Assembly (NCBI RefSeq): GCF_020524625.1
Contig: NZ_JAIVLL010000002.1
Location: 62,001-126,000, forward strand
Source: Brevundimonas poindexterae
GTDB taxonomy: Bacteria > Pseudomonadota > Alphaproteobacteria > Caulobacterales > Caulobacteraceae
Direction: 5' to 3'
DNA length: 64,000 bases
A program made the position numbers and the translations under genes. This document shows, in pieces, positions 9,628 to 17,689 of the stretch (the first letter of the stretch is position 1; every line of letters begins with the position of its first letter). Below the pieces are notes generated by a model that was not told where the DNA came from, did no database searches, and worked only from the letters and a program-made list of their open reading frames with translations.

Positions 9628-12600
9628 TTAGGGCATGCCACCGCCTTCGCAAAGGGGCGCGTGCGCTTCCGGCCCCCATCCGCCCCGCCCCCGCGCCTGG
9701 GCCACGGCAAACCGCCCTTCGCTGCAGCCCTCCGGAAAATCGACTGCGCGATCCCCGGCCTCATAGATCCACCCTGCCGAGGTCACCTCGACCACGCGGC
9801 GCTCGGTCTCGCCATCCAGAATGCGGATGCGGAACCGGGTCGGGTCCACAGCCGCCGGCTCTCCCTCCCAGCTGTCGCCTCCCGAACGGACCCTCGGGAT
9901 CCAGCTCAACCGCAGGTCGTCTTCCAGTGCCTCGACCTTCAGGTGCACCGGGGACCACGGACGTTCGGCGCGCCCCGTCTGCACATGGGTCAGCTGACTG
10001 ACGAACGGCCCGGAGGGGGTTGCTCCTCCAGTCCCCGCCCGCCACAGCAGGGGCAGTCCCCATTCGTCTTCCCTCGCGCCGACGACTGCCAGACTGTCGT
10101 CCAGAAAGACCACCGCCGCCCCTGCGCCGGCACCGCTTGCGGCTTCCGGCTCGCCGCCGCCCTGACCCCTCAGCAGGCCCGACAGTCGCCAGACATCGTC
10201 CCCCAACATTTCGGCATGCCGATACTGCACGATCTCCCACCCGCTCTCCGTCTCCACGGCCAGCGCATTGGCCCCGCCCAGCACCGACAGCGCGTCCCGG
10301 CTCTCTGGCGTCCGGCCCTCCACCCTCAGGGTCAGCGCATGGCCTTCATCCCACCGGCCGCAAGGCCCCGGGGCAAGCGGTTCGGTCAAGGTCCCGACAC
10401 CGGCCGGTGCTCCGACGACCGCCCGTTGCGTCTGGCTCAGGGCATCCGGACCGGCCGTGACGACATGCGGCGACCAGGGCTCGACCGCCACTGCAGCGAC
10501 CATGCCTCCGCTGTCGCCGCGGCCCACAAGCGGCGGAAGCTCCAGCACCCGGAACCACGGCGCTCCGGCCGGTCCACCGGCATCGGGCGCGATCCAGACG
10601 TCCTCCACGTCCTCGAACTCCGGCGTCACCACCGGCGTCAGGACCGCGCGCGCCTCCTCATCCAGGGTCAGGCGTTCGACGCGCCACAGAGACACCTCGT
10701 CGCCGATCTGCACCGTATCGCCCGGCTCCAGCATCAGCGCCTGCAGGGGCCCCAGCTTGAGCGTCCGCCGCTCCGGCACCTCCAGCCCCGCGGCGACCCG
10801 GGCCGCGCATCGGCGCGCCTGTCGCTCGTCGCAGACAGCCGGCAGATCGATATCCAGCCCCGCAACGGCGTCGCCTCCGGTGTCGCGGCTCAGCGTGACC
10901 GACCCCGTCTGGTAATCCCGGGTCGCGCTCAGATAGCGCACCCGCACCCGATCCGGCGTCTCGTCGACAGTCCGGTCGCGCAGGTCCGCCCCACCCTCCT
11001 CGGGCAAGGCCAGGTCGGACGGCGCCAGATGCACCACAGGCCCGTCTCCCTCCGCCCTCAACGTCACGCGTCCGTCGGCCTCGGTGATGCCGAGCCCCAG
11101 CCCGGCCACCAGCGGCGTCAGCGCCTCGCGCACGCTCATGGGCCAGTCGATCACATAGCCGTCGATCCGGTCCGCAACCGATCCGATCTCCATCTCGTCG
11201 AGTAGCCCGGCCCGCCCGAGAAGGTCGCCCAGCAGACCCTCCGTATCGCCCAGCAGCCGCCCGTTCAGCCAGTGTCCTGCCCGCCACGCCCCGGCGTCGG
11301 CCCACAGGTCCCGACGCCCCGGAAAGGCCGGCCACGGCCGCGCGTCCCAGCACCAGGCGTCCGCCGCCTCCACCATCGGCCCGCCATAGACGGTCGAGAC
11401 AGGATTCCTCTCGCCCGCAAAATGGCCCAGCACCGCCTCCAGCACCCGGCGCTGCATCCGGTCGTCCCGCCCGCCGGTCGAGCCGGGCGGCAGCGCATTC
11501 TCGGCGCTCTTCGGGTCCTGAAACAGATTGGGTGCATTCCCACCCCGGTCCACAGCGGCACAGCCGAACTCGGTCAGCCGGATCGGCTTCATGCCCGGCT
11601 GCCAGGCCGTCGGGGTCGCCGACCTTACTCCCCCGGGCCGGTCGTGGTGCGCATGGCTCCACCAGCCCGCCAGATCCTTGGCCCGGAACACCCAGTCCTC
11701 GCCGTGGGCCAGATCGGCAATCGGAGTCCGCAGCTGCGCCGCACGATCGGCCTCGCTGGTATAGTACCAGTCGAAATGCTCGCCCCCCGCCATCTGCATC
11801 GCCAGATAGGCAGGGTCGTCCGGCCCGGGATAGGTCGCTGCATCCAGACCGCCGTCACCCGCGCGCCAGTCGCCCAGCGGCGGGTACCAGTCGATGCCCA
11901 CATAATCGAGCGCGGGGTGCGCCCACAGCGGGTCCAGGTGAAACACCACATCGCCCGAGCCGTCATCCGGTCGATGCCCTGAATACTCTGACCAGTCGGC
12001 GGCATAGGACAGCTTCACCGCCGGTCCCACCACGGCCCGGCACTCTTCCAGCAGGTCGCAGAAGGCCGCCACAGCCGGATAGCCCCCGCCAGCATCGCGC
12101 GCCGTCGTCAGGCCCCGCATCTCCGACCCGATCAACAGCCCATCGGCGCCGGTCTCGGCCACAAGCGCCGCATAGTGCAGCGCCATCCGCCTCAGCCCCC
12201 AGCCGTCGGCGGTTCCGAACATCTGCGCCACCTCGGCGCCCGTCGTCCCCGCACTCTCCACCGTTACCCGCCCCCGCCAGGGATAGGCCGCCTGCTCTCC
12301 GCCCCCATGGGGGTCCGGCAAGCCGTTCTCCGGCGGAATATCCATGAAGACGAAGGGATAGAGCGTGACCTCCAGCCCCCTCGCCTTCAGCTCGGCCACT
12401 GCCTGCCGGACGCTGTCGTCCGAGGGTGTGCCGCCATAGGCCGGGGTCCCGTCCACCTCGCTCACCAGATGCGCGCTCGCCCGGTCCAGTCCGGCCACCG
12501 ACCAGACCAGCGGCTCGGTCGGCTTGTCGGTCCGTTCCACGCCCGGCCGGATTGTGCACTGCCCTGCCCTGAGGTCCGTCCCGAACCATCCAACCACCAG

Positions 12601-13389
12601 GCTCACCCGCTTCAGGTTCGGACAGGCCGCCTGCAGCTGGTCCAGCGACACGATCAGATCCGGCCGCCCCTCGACCGTGCTGACGTTCTCCGCCTCGGTC
12701 CGGGTCAGGCCCGCCCGCCGCAGCACCGGCTCGGTCGTCAGCACGAACTCTCCCGCCCCGGGGATCAGGCACACGCCCTCCAGCCGGTCCTCCAGTGTCG
12801 GTGCACCGCCTTGCGGCCGCCGGAATACCTCAAAGGACAGGTGCGGCACGCGATTGCCGAATGGCGCCAGAGGCATATCCTCGAACACCACATAGGCCGT
12901 CCCGCGACAGGCCGGTGCCGCGCCCGCCCCTTCCACTGCCTCGATCAGCGGGTCCGGCATCTGGTCTTCGGTGCCGCGATGGATGCGAAGCGTCGCGCCC
13001 GCCCGGTCCAGTGGCTGGCCGTCAGCCCATATCCGCCCGATGCCGTCGATCGGCCCTTCACAGACGGCCACGGCAAAGCTGAGCGAATAGCTGTAGGACT
13101 CGACCCTAGGTCCGCCCTTGCCGGCGCTTTCTTCGTGCCTTTGCTCCAGAAACCGCGCCGCCCAGATGACCTGCCCCGTCACCCTCGCCCGCCCCAGCGC
13201 CAGCGCCATGGGCGCGCCCTCGGCCGTTGACTGCAGCCGCAGGGCCTCCAGCCTCGGCCCCTTCTGGCGGACCGGCCCCAGACTGGCCACCAGTCGCTGG
13301 TCCAGCATGCTGCCCAGCGCCCGGCCGATCGCCTGCCCTACGCCGCCGCCCAGCGCCTGTCCCAGTCCGCCCAGTACCGCCTGCGCCAT
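9628..13389 (-). CDS. GTA tail-tip protein gp15 ('megatron', host-specificity)
   Basis: The largest GTA gene (1253 residues), encoding the tail-tip protein that contacts the recipient cell. It begins AQAVLGGLGQALGGGVGQAIG, a glycine-rich membrane-active stretch; about residues 420-740 form the GTA TIM-barrel domain (DYVGIDWYPPLGDWR, IRLTEFGCAAVDRGGNAPN, WCWDARPWPAFP); the remainder resembles the phage-tail-3 domain and C-terminal carbohydrate-binding repeats of RcGTA gp15. Length is close to the Rhodobacter protein. It follows gp14 by 15 bases and is the last GTA gene before the dnaJ-like gene. Confidence 0.95.
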   Translation of the reverse strand: MAQAVLGGLGQALGGGVGQAIGRALGSMLDQRLVASLGPVRQKGPRLEALRLQSTAEGAPMALALGRARVTGQVIWAARFLEQRHEESAGKGGPRVESYSYSLSFAVAVCEGPIDGIGRIWADGQPLDRAGATLRIHRGTEDQMPDPLIEAVEGAGAAPACRGTAYVVFEDMPLAPFGNRVPHLSFEVFRRPQGGAPTLEDRLEGVCLIPGAGEFVLTTEPVLRRAGLTRTEAENVSTVEGRPDLIVSLDQLQAACPNLKRVSLVVGWFGTDLRAGQCTIRPGVERTDKPTEPLVWSVAGLDRASAHLVSEVDGTPAYGGTPSDDSVRQAVAELKARGLEVTLYPFVFMDIPPENGLPDPHGGGEQAAYPWRGRVTVESAGTTGAEVAQMFGTADGWGLRRMALHYAALVAETGADGLLIGSEMRGLTTARDAGGGYPAVAAFCDLLEECRAVVGPAVKLSYAADWSEYSGHRPDDGSGDVVFHLDPLWAHPALDYVGIDWYPPLGDWRAGDGGLDAATYPGPDDPAYLAMQMAGGEHFDWYYTSEADRAAQLRTPIADLAHGEDWVFRAKDLAGWWSHAHHDRPGGVRSATPTAWQPGMKPIRLTEFGCAAVDRGGNAPNLFQDPKSAENALPPGSTGGRDDRMQRRVLEAVLGHFAGERNPVSTVYGGPMVEAADAWCWDARPWPAFPGRRDLWADAGAWRAGHWLNGRLLGDTEGLLGDLLGRAGLLDEMEIGSVADRIDGYVIDWPMSVREALTPLVAGLGLGITEADGRVTLRAEGDGPVVHLAPSDLALPEEGGADLRDRTVDETPDRVRVRYLSATRDYQTGSVTLSRDTGGDAVAGLDIDLPAVCDERQARRCAARVAAGLEVPERRTLKLGPLQALMLEPGDTVQIGDEVSLWRVERLTLDEEARAVLTPVVTPEFEDVEDVWIAPDAGGPAGAPWFRVLELPPLVGRGDSGGMVAAVAVEPWSPHVVTAGPDALSQTQRAVVGAPAGVGTLTEPLAPGPCGRWDEGHALTLRVEGRTPESRDALSVLGGANALAVETESGWEIVQYRHAEMLGDDVWRLSGLLRGQGGGEPEAASGAGAGAAVVFLDDSLAVVGAREDEWGLPLLWRAGTGGATPSGPFVSQLTHVQTGRAERPWSPVHLKVEALEDDLRLSWIPRVRSGGDSWEGEPAAVDPTRFRIRILDGETERRVVEVTSAGWIYEAGDRAVDFPEGCSEGRFAVAQARGRGGWGPEAHAPLCEGGGMP

Positions 13390-13404
13390 CGTCTCTCCTC
13401 GATT

Positions 13405-13845
13405 TCAGTCTGCCCGGACCGGCCAGGTGAAGGCAGCCGCCCGCCGCCTCAGCCACCAGTCGCCCATCCAGCTCTCGATCACCGACCGCCCCCAATAGGC
13501 GTGGATCAGCCGCGGCCCGGGCTCGCCGGTCGCGCTCAGGATTCCGCAGTGCTTGATCGGAACATCGGCCCGCATGCGGAACAGCAGCACATCGCCCGGC
13601 TGCGCCGCCGCGACCTCAATCTCGACCAGCCACCGCCGCGCCGCATCCCGCAGCGTCTCGGCCCCGCCTGCCTCGGCCCAGTCGGGGGAATAGGGTGGCA
13701 GCGTCTCGGGCTCCGGCCCGATCACCTCCCGCCACACGCCCCGCACCAGACCCAGACAGTCCGCGCCCTGTCCCTTCAGACTCGCCTGATGCCGATAAGG
13801 TGTGCGCAGCCAGCTGCGCGCGGCCACCAGTGCAGCCGTCCTCAT
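13405..13845 (-). CDS. GTA gp14 cell-wall peptidase (NlpC/P60)
   Basis: Tail-associated peptidoglycan hydrolase of 146 residues, matching GTA gp14. The NlpC/P60 catalytic Cys is in GADCLGLVRG (C30) and the His in IKHCGILS (H99); GDVLLFRM is the conserved strand before the His. It overlaps gp13 by four bases (13842-13845). In the particle it is expected to sit at the tail tip and help the DNA channel cross the recipient wall. Confidence 0.95.
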   Translation of the reverse strand: MRTAALVAARSWLRTPYRHQASLKGQGADCLGLVRGVWREVIGPEPETLPPYSPDWAEAGGAETLRDAARRWLVEIEVAAAQPGDVLLFRMRADVPIKHCGILSATGEPGPRLIHAYWGRSVIESWMGDWWLRRRAAAFTWPVRAD

Positions 13846-14501
13846 CGACGGCTGCGGCCGTCATGCCGCCCTCCGTCCGCGGGCCGCGCCGCGATGAAGT
13901 CGTCGCCCGGAATGTCCGGAAAGCCGCGAAAATTGATCCCGTTCGCGAACGTCCCGGTGCAGGTCTCCCACCGCTTGTCGCACCGGACGCCCGGGTGCTC
14001 GGCCGTATCCACACCGCACCGGCTGTCCCCCAGTCGCGCGTCGCACAGCCGCCCATAGGTCCGGCCGATCCGGCGATCGAGGGCGGCCAGCGGCCCCTCC
14101 AGTTCAACCGTCAGCCGCCCGCCATCCCGGCGCAGGCCCCGGATGCTCCCGACCCACAGCCGCACCTTCAGCTCCGGCTCTGACCAGTCGACCCGCCACA
14201 GTTCCACCCTCGCGCGGTCGAACAGTCCGGCGTCGATGGCGGCGCCCGTCAGGCCCTCCCCCTCCCCGGCCCGAGACCCGCCCAGGGTCAGGCTGCCGGG
14301 TTCAAACCCCGCCTCGCCCTCGCGCACGCCCGCCTCGAACCCGTCGACTGGCGAACAGACCGTGCCGTCCACTTCCAGCGCCCGGTCGTGGTCGGTCAAT
14401 CCCAGATGCACCCCGTCCGCCCGCGTAACTCGCCAGGCATGACACAGCGTCGCCGCGCCGGACTCGATCCGGGCGGCCATCTCCTCGGGAATCTGTCGCA
14501 T
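13842..14501 (-). CDS. GTA gp13 baseplate hub protein (DUF2163)
   Basis: 219-residue DUF2163/BR0599 family protein. An N-terminal hub domain (AATLCHAWRVTRADGVHLGLTDHDR) is followed by a Cys-rich C terminus: GRLCDARLGDSRCGVD, GVRCDKRWETCTG. In the Rhodobacter particle the corresponding hub carries a metal cluster through such cysteines (recalled from published structure, not shown here). It starts 3 bases after gp12 and overlaps gp14. Confidence 0.93.
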   Translation of the reverse strand: MRQIPEEMAARIESGAATLCHAWRVTRADGVHLGLTDHDRALEVDGTVCSPVDGFEAGVREGEAGFEPGSLTLGGSRAGEGEGLTGAAIDAGLFDRARVELWRVDWSEPELKVRLWVGSIRGLRRDGGRLTVELEGPLAALDRRIGRTYGRLCDARLGDSRCGVDTAEHPGVRCDKRWETCTGTFANGINFRGFPDIPGDDFIAARPADGGRHDGRSRR

Positions 14502-14504
14502 GGC

Positions 14505-15119
14505 TCAGACCCGGATCTCGATCAGCGGCATGGCCACCATCCGCCCGCTGCCGAAGGTCTCCAGCGTGATCTCCAGCCGGTCGGCGTCGAACCGGACCGG
14601 CGTGTCGAACTGAAAACCAGCGGTGATCGGGGCCCCCTCCGCGGGCGCCACGTCAAAGGTGACCTCGCCGGTCGTCAGGTCGACGTCCCAGCCGCCGGCA
14701 ACCTCCACACCGTCGACCGCCACCCGCACCGTCCCCTCCACCGGCTTGGCAATCGTCCGGACCTGCCCGCCATAGGTCTTGGCCAGCCGAAATCGCGTCT
14801 CCACCCCGTCCCCGGTCCCGATCTGCTGATCGCCCGGCCCAGGCTCCGCTCCGGGCGCGCAGGATTTGAAGTCGGCAAAGTCCCGAAAGCGGAAGCCGTA
14901 CAGTCGCCCCTGTCGCGCTTCGAAAAAGGCCGTCAGCGCCGCCATGTCGTCCAGCGACCTCAGCCCCGCGCCGATCAGATAGCGCCGCCGCCCACTGGCC
15001 CACGGTGTCGACCGCCGTTCGTGACCGGACGCCAGCGTCACCACCTCGGTCCGACGCTCCACGCCCCCGGTCGAGCCGAACGCAAGGCGTGCTGGCAGGC
15101 TCACCTCATGAAAACTCAT
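14505..15119 (-). CDS. GTA gp12 distal tail protein (DUF2460)
   Basis: 204 residues of the DUF2460 family, which forms the distal ring linking tail tube to the hub. It begins SFHEVSLPARLAFGSTGGVERRTEV and contains GLRSLDDMAALTAFFEARQGRLYGFRFRD-type core, the family hallmark, with a long repeated strand motif after residue 115. It is separated from gp11 by 11 bases and from gp13 by 3. Confidence 0.94.
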   Translation of the reverse strand: MSFHEVSLPARLAFGSTGGVERRTEVVTLASGHERRSTPWASGRRRYLIGAGLRSLDDMAALTAFFEARQGRLYGFRFRDFADFKSCAPGAEPGPGDQQIGTGDGVETRFRLAKTYGGQVRTIAKPVEGTVRVAVDGVEVAGGWDVDLTTGEVTFDVAPAEGAPITAGFQFDTPVRFDADRLEITLETFGSGRMVAMPLIEIRV

Positions 15120-15130
15120 CGTGTGTCCCC

Positions 15131-15661
15131 TCAGTACCGGCGCGTGCCCAGCGCCACGGCGCGGGCGAGGGCCTGGGCGATCTGGGTCTCGGACCGCAAC
15201 AGTCCCGGCGCCCCGCCTTCCAGCGTCAGATTGACGACCAGCCCGCCGCCCTGGACCGCATCCACAGTCCCGCTCTGGACCGGCCGGAACACCTCGGGCC
15301 CGTGTTCGCCGACCAGATAGGCGCCGCCGGGCACCACCGGCCCGCCGCTCGCCCGCGCCCCCGCGAATCCGCTCACCGCCTGCGCCAGCGCCTCGCCCAG
15401 GCCGCCCCCGCCCATCAGGGTCCCGACCGCCGCATTGGCCGCCGACAGGACCGCGCGGGCCAGCTCGCTCAGGGTGACTTCGCCGTCCGCCGCCGCCCGG
15501 GTGAGGGATGCCGCCAGACTTTCGCCCGCCCGGTCAAACGCCTGCTCGATCGAGCGGGCCGCCCGCTCGGCCGGCGCCTTCAGGCCCTCCAGCGCCGCTG
15601 CGGCCTCGGCCGCTTCCAGCGGCACGGTCTCCAGCCCCGACGGGCCAAAGCTGTCCGTCAT
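15131..15661 (-). CDS. GTA gp11 short tail tape-measure protein
   Basis: 176 residues, helical, with QAFDRAGESLAASLTRAAADG and then Gly-rich GGGGLGEALAQAVSGFAGARASGGPV before the conserved C-terminal GGAYLVGEHGPEVFRP motif common to tape-measure C termini. GTA tails are short and their tape measures are about 200 residues; this one is slightly shorter still. The start overlaps gp10.1 by four bases (ATGA). Confidence 0.9.
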   Translation of the reverse strand: MTDSFGPSGLETVPLEAAEAAAALEGLKAPAERAARSIEQAFDRAGESLAASLTRAAADGEVTLSELARAVLSAANAAVGTLMGGGGLGEALAQAVSGFAGARASGGPVVPGGAYLVGEHGPEVFRPVQSGTVDAVQGGGLVVNLTLEGGAPGLLRSETQIAQALARAVALGTRRY

Positions 15662-15846
15662 TGTCTCGCCCCCTCATCCGGCCAGGCCCGGCACAACTGT
15701 TCGAATTCCGCCCGTCCGAGCGGCGAGGTCTGCCCCGGCGCCCGTGTCAGCGCCCGCCATTCCGCCACCGACAGACGCCAGAACGCGGCTGGCGTCAGGC
15801 CCAGCCGGACTGCGGCTTCCAGCCGCGCCGCCCAGTCCGGCGTCAT
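15658..15846 (-). CDS. GTA gp10.1 tail assembly chaperone
   Basis: A 62-residue protein (TPDWAARLEAAVRLGL, then PAAFWRLSVAEWRAL) matching the small phage-tail assembly chaperone family found just after gp10 in GTAs. FWRLSVAEW is the family's recognisable core. It overlaps gp10 upstream and gp11 downstream with four-base ATGA junctions, the normal layout for tail chaperone genes. Confidence 0.9.
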   Translation of the reverse strand: MTPDWAARLEAAVRLGLTPAAFWRLSVAEWRALTRAPGQTSPLGRAEFEQLCRAWPDEGARQ

Positions 15847-16145
15847 TCCCCGACTGCCTCAAAGGCCCGGGCCACGGCCTCCGCTGCCGCCTGGGGCGAG
15901 ACGGAGGCCTGCTCCAGCCGCGCCGCCAACTCGGCTTCACCGCCGCCGTTCAGAAGCGCGGCCAGCACCGCCATCAGATCCCGCGCTGTCGGTCGCCTCA
16001 GACGTTCGGCCAGGGCCTCGATGCCCGACACCTCCAGCGCCGTCTCGATCTCGGCCAGCGCTCCCAGCGTCAGGCACAGCCGTCGCGGCGCTCCGTCCAG
16101 TTCGACCAGCACCTCGCCGCGCGCGCCATTGGCGGTCCGCATCAC
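15843..16145 (-). CDS. GTA gp10 tail assembly chaperone (GTA TAC family)
   Basis: 100 residues with RTANGARGEVLVELDGAPRRLCLTLGALAEIETAL-type N terminus, typical of the GTA TAC family that keeps the tape measure soluble before tail assembly. The start context is GTGATG, so initiation may be at the GTG (16145) or the next ATG (16142); both overlap the gp9 stop. Confidence 0.9.
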   Translation of the reverse strand: MMRTANGARGEVLVELDGAPRRLCLTLGALAEIETALEVSGIEALAERLRRPTARDLMAVLAALLNGGGEAELAARLEQASVSPQAAAEAVARAFEAVGE

Positions 16146-16552
16146 AGCGCCTCAAAGGTCAGCTCGCCCGCACTGGCCAGGCTCAGCGCAAAGCTCGCCT
16201 CGCCGTCATGCTCCCCCGCATATTCCAGCGCCGACACGACGAACCGGCCCTGCAGACGGCCAAAGTCCGGAACGATCACCTGCCAGCGGTCCGTGCTCTG
16301 GGCGAAGAAGGCCTCGCGGATGCGGGCGTCCGCCGCCGAGTCGCGAAACACGCCCTGACCGGAAATAGCGGCGGTCCGCACCCCTGCCCCGGCCAACAGT
16401 TCGCGCCAGCGCCCGGCGCTGTCCGCATCCGTCACATCGACGGCCCGCGCATTCAGCGACACCGTCCGCGCCCTCAGCCCCGCCACCGTCAGAAAGGTGT
16501 CCGGGTCCGTCTCGATCTTCAGCAACAGGTCCTTGCCGCTCTGGGCTGCCAT
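16142..16552 (-). CDS. GTA gp9 major tail tube protein
   Basis: 136-residue tail tube subunit. Start MAAQSGKDLLLKIETDP and VSLNARAVDVTDADSAGRWRELLAGAGVRTAAISGQGVF are the family signature; the C terminus ends with the strand SLASAGELTFEAL. Full length for the family (about 135). A small gap of 25 bases follows gp8. Confidence 0.95.
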   Translation of the reverse strand: MAAQSGKDLLLKIETDPDTFLTVAGLRARTVSLNARAVDVTDADSAGRWRELLAGAGVRTAAISGQGVFRDSAADARIREAFFAQSTDRWQVIVPDFGRLQGRFVVSALEYAGEHDGEASFALSLASAGELTFEAL

Positions 16553-16577
16553 GAAATTCTCCTTGATTGGGTTGGGA

Positions 16578-16976
16578 TCAGACCGCCTGGGTCACGGCCC
16601 TCAGGCGGATCAGCGCCCAGGTCACCGTCCCGTCATCGGCGGCCAGGACGTCGCTTTGCGGCACTTCAAGCGCCAGACTGCGGACGCCATCGGCTTCGAT
16701 ACTCGCGCCGGCCAGGCACAGGCGTACCGCCGCCGCCACGGCCCGCGCCTCTTCCGTGCCGGCAAAGCGCGACACGACGATCAGGCTCAGCTGGTGCTCC
16801 ATCGCGCCACCGCCGCCGGCCAGCGGGCGCACCGTGCCCCGTCCCAGCCGGATGTGCGGACAGGCGGCCTCGGGCGGCGCAGCATCCCAGACCCGCCCCC
16901 CGATCAGGACCGCCAGCGTGGCATCGGCCTTCAGGCGCGCGATCAAACCCTTCTGCAGGGCCAGGTCATCGCTCAC
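16578..16976 (-). CDS. GTA gp8 tail terminator (DUF3168)
   Basis: 132-residue DUF3168 protein expected to cap the tail tube at the head side. LQKGLIARLKADATLAVLIGGRVWDAAPPEAACPHIRLG is the defining N-terminal pattern. GTG start overlapping the gp7 stop (GTGA at 16973-16976). Confidence 0.93.
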   Translation of the reverse strand: MSDDLALQKGLIARLKADATLAVLIGGRVWDAAPPEAACPHIRLGRGTVRPLAGGGGAMEHQLSLIVVSRFAGTEEARAVAAAVRLCLAGASIEADGVRSLALEVPQSDVLAADDGTVTWALIRLRAVTQAV

Positions 16977-17281
16977 GACAGCCGCTCCAGATCCAGTTCG
17001 AAATCGGTGCGAACCGTCGCCACCGCGACGATGCGCCAGTTGGCCCCCTCGAAGGCCAGCACCCGCCCCGCCGTCAGACGCGGATCGGGCGCGCTGATGG
17101 CCCGCCGCCCCTCAATGCGCCTCTGCCCGTCGGGGCCGGACCTCTGGCGGGCCCGCGCCGGGCCTCGGGCCAGCCACACGGTCCCCAGTGGGTCATAGGA
17201 CCGGGCCTGGCCGCCATACGGGGTCTCAGACAGGGTGACGGCGAACAGTTCCGCCAACACCCGCCGCGTCGCCGCCGTCAC
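16973..17281 (-). CDS. GTA gp7 head-tail stopper
   Basis: Head-tail joining protein, 102 residues from a GTG at 17281. That start is preferred to an ATG at 17311 because it forms a GTGA overlap with the gp6 stop, as at many junctions here. ELFAVTLSETPYGGQARSYDPLGTVWLARG and the ending ANWRIVAVATVRTDFELDLER fit the SPP1-type stopper family. Confidence 0.88.
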   Translation of the reverse strand: MTAATRRVLAELFAVTLSETPYGGQARSYDPLGTVWLARGPARARQRSGPDGQRRIEGRRAISAPDPRLTAGRVLAFEGANWRIVAVATVRTDFELDLERLS

Positions 17282-17544
17282 AGCCGCACCGCGCGATAGG
17301 GGGCGATCCACGCCTCGACTGCGGCCGACGACACCTCTCCCGGCCCGCGCTCGTACGCGATCAGGGTCAGCATCATTACCGCCAGCCTCAGCGGCGCCGG
17401 GCTGGCGGCATCCAGTGCCTTGCCCACCTTCCCTTCCACCCGCGCCTGCGCGGCCTCAATCAGGGTCTGGATCAGACCATCCTCGCCATCATGCCCGACG
17501 CGCAGAAAGGCCTTCGCCTCGGCCAGGGTCACCGGTGCGGTCAT
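17278..17544 (-). CDS. GTA gp6 head-tail connector, short form
   Basis: An 88-residue gp6-like connector (adaptor). TLAEAKAFLRVGHDGEDGLIQTLIEAAQARVEGKVGKAL matches the N-terminal helices of the HK97 gp6-like family and LAVMMLTLIAYERGPG plus IAPYRAVRL matches the C-terminal helix and tail. The strand-rich middle segment found in the roughly 200-residue Rhodobacter gp6 is absent, so this is a compact version. A repeat-rich spacer of 145 bases separates it from the capsid gene. Confidence 0.85.
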   Translation of the reverse strand: MTAPVTLAEAKAFLRVGHDGEDGLIQTLIEAAQARVEGKVGKALDAASPAPLRLAVMMLTLIAYERGPGEVSSAAVEAWIAPYRAVRL

Positions 17545-17565
17545 TGATTTCTCGCTTCGCTTGAA

Positions 17566-17685
17566 AGTGGCGAGTGTCGAGCCGCGAGTGGCGAGTTCGC
17601 CTGCTCACTCCCGACAGCTCGCGTCGCACTCGTTCGGCCAGCGACGAGCGGCTCTCGCCACTCGTCACTCGCCACACGTCACTCC
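17566..17685. repeat. GAGTGGCGAGTG-type repeat array with inverted arms
   Basis: Between gp6 and the capsid gene, copies of GAGTGGCGAGT-like units lie at 17566-17600 (AGTGGCGAGTGTCGAG, GCGAGTGGCGAG) and their complements at 17653-17685 (CTCGCCACTCGTCACTCGCC). The arms could pair into a long hairpin around a 50-base loop. The same units recur at 22580-22712 inside the cluster, so this is a dispersed repeat family rather than chance. Confidence 0.8.
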
Positions 17686-17689
17686 GCGT

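Noticed and set aside
14296..14312. GGGTTCAAACCCC, a tRNA T-arm look-alike
   Set aside because: It lies inside gp13 coding sequence and no acceptor or anticodon stem can be built around it.
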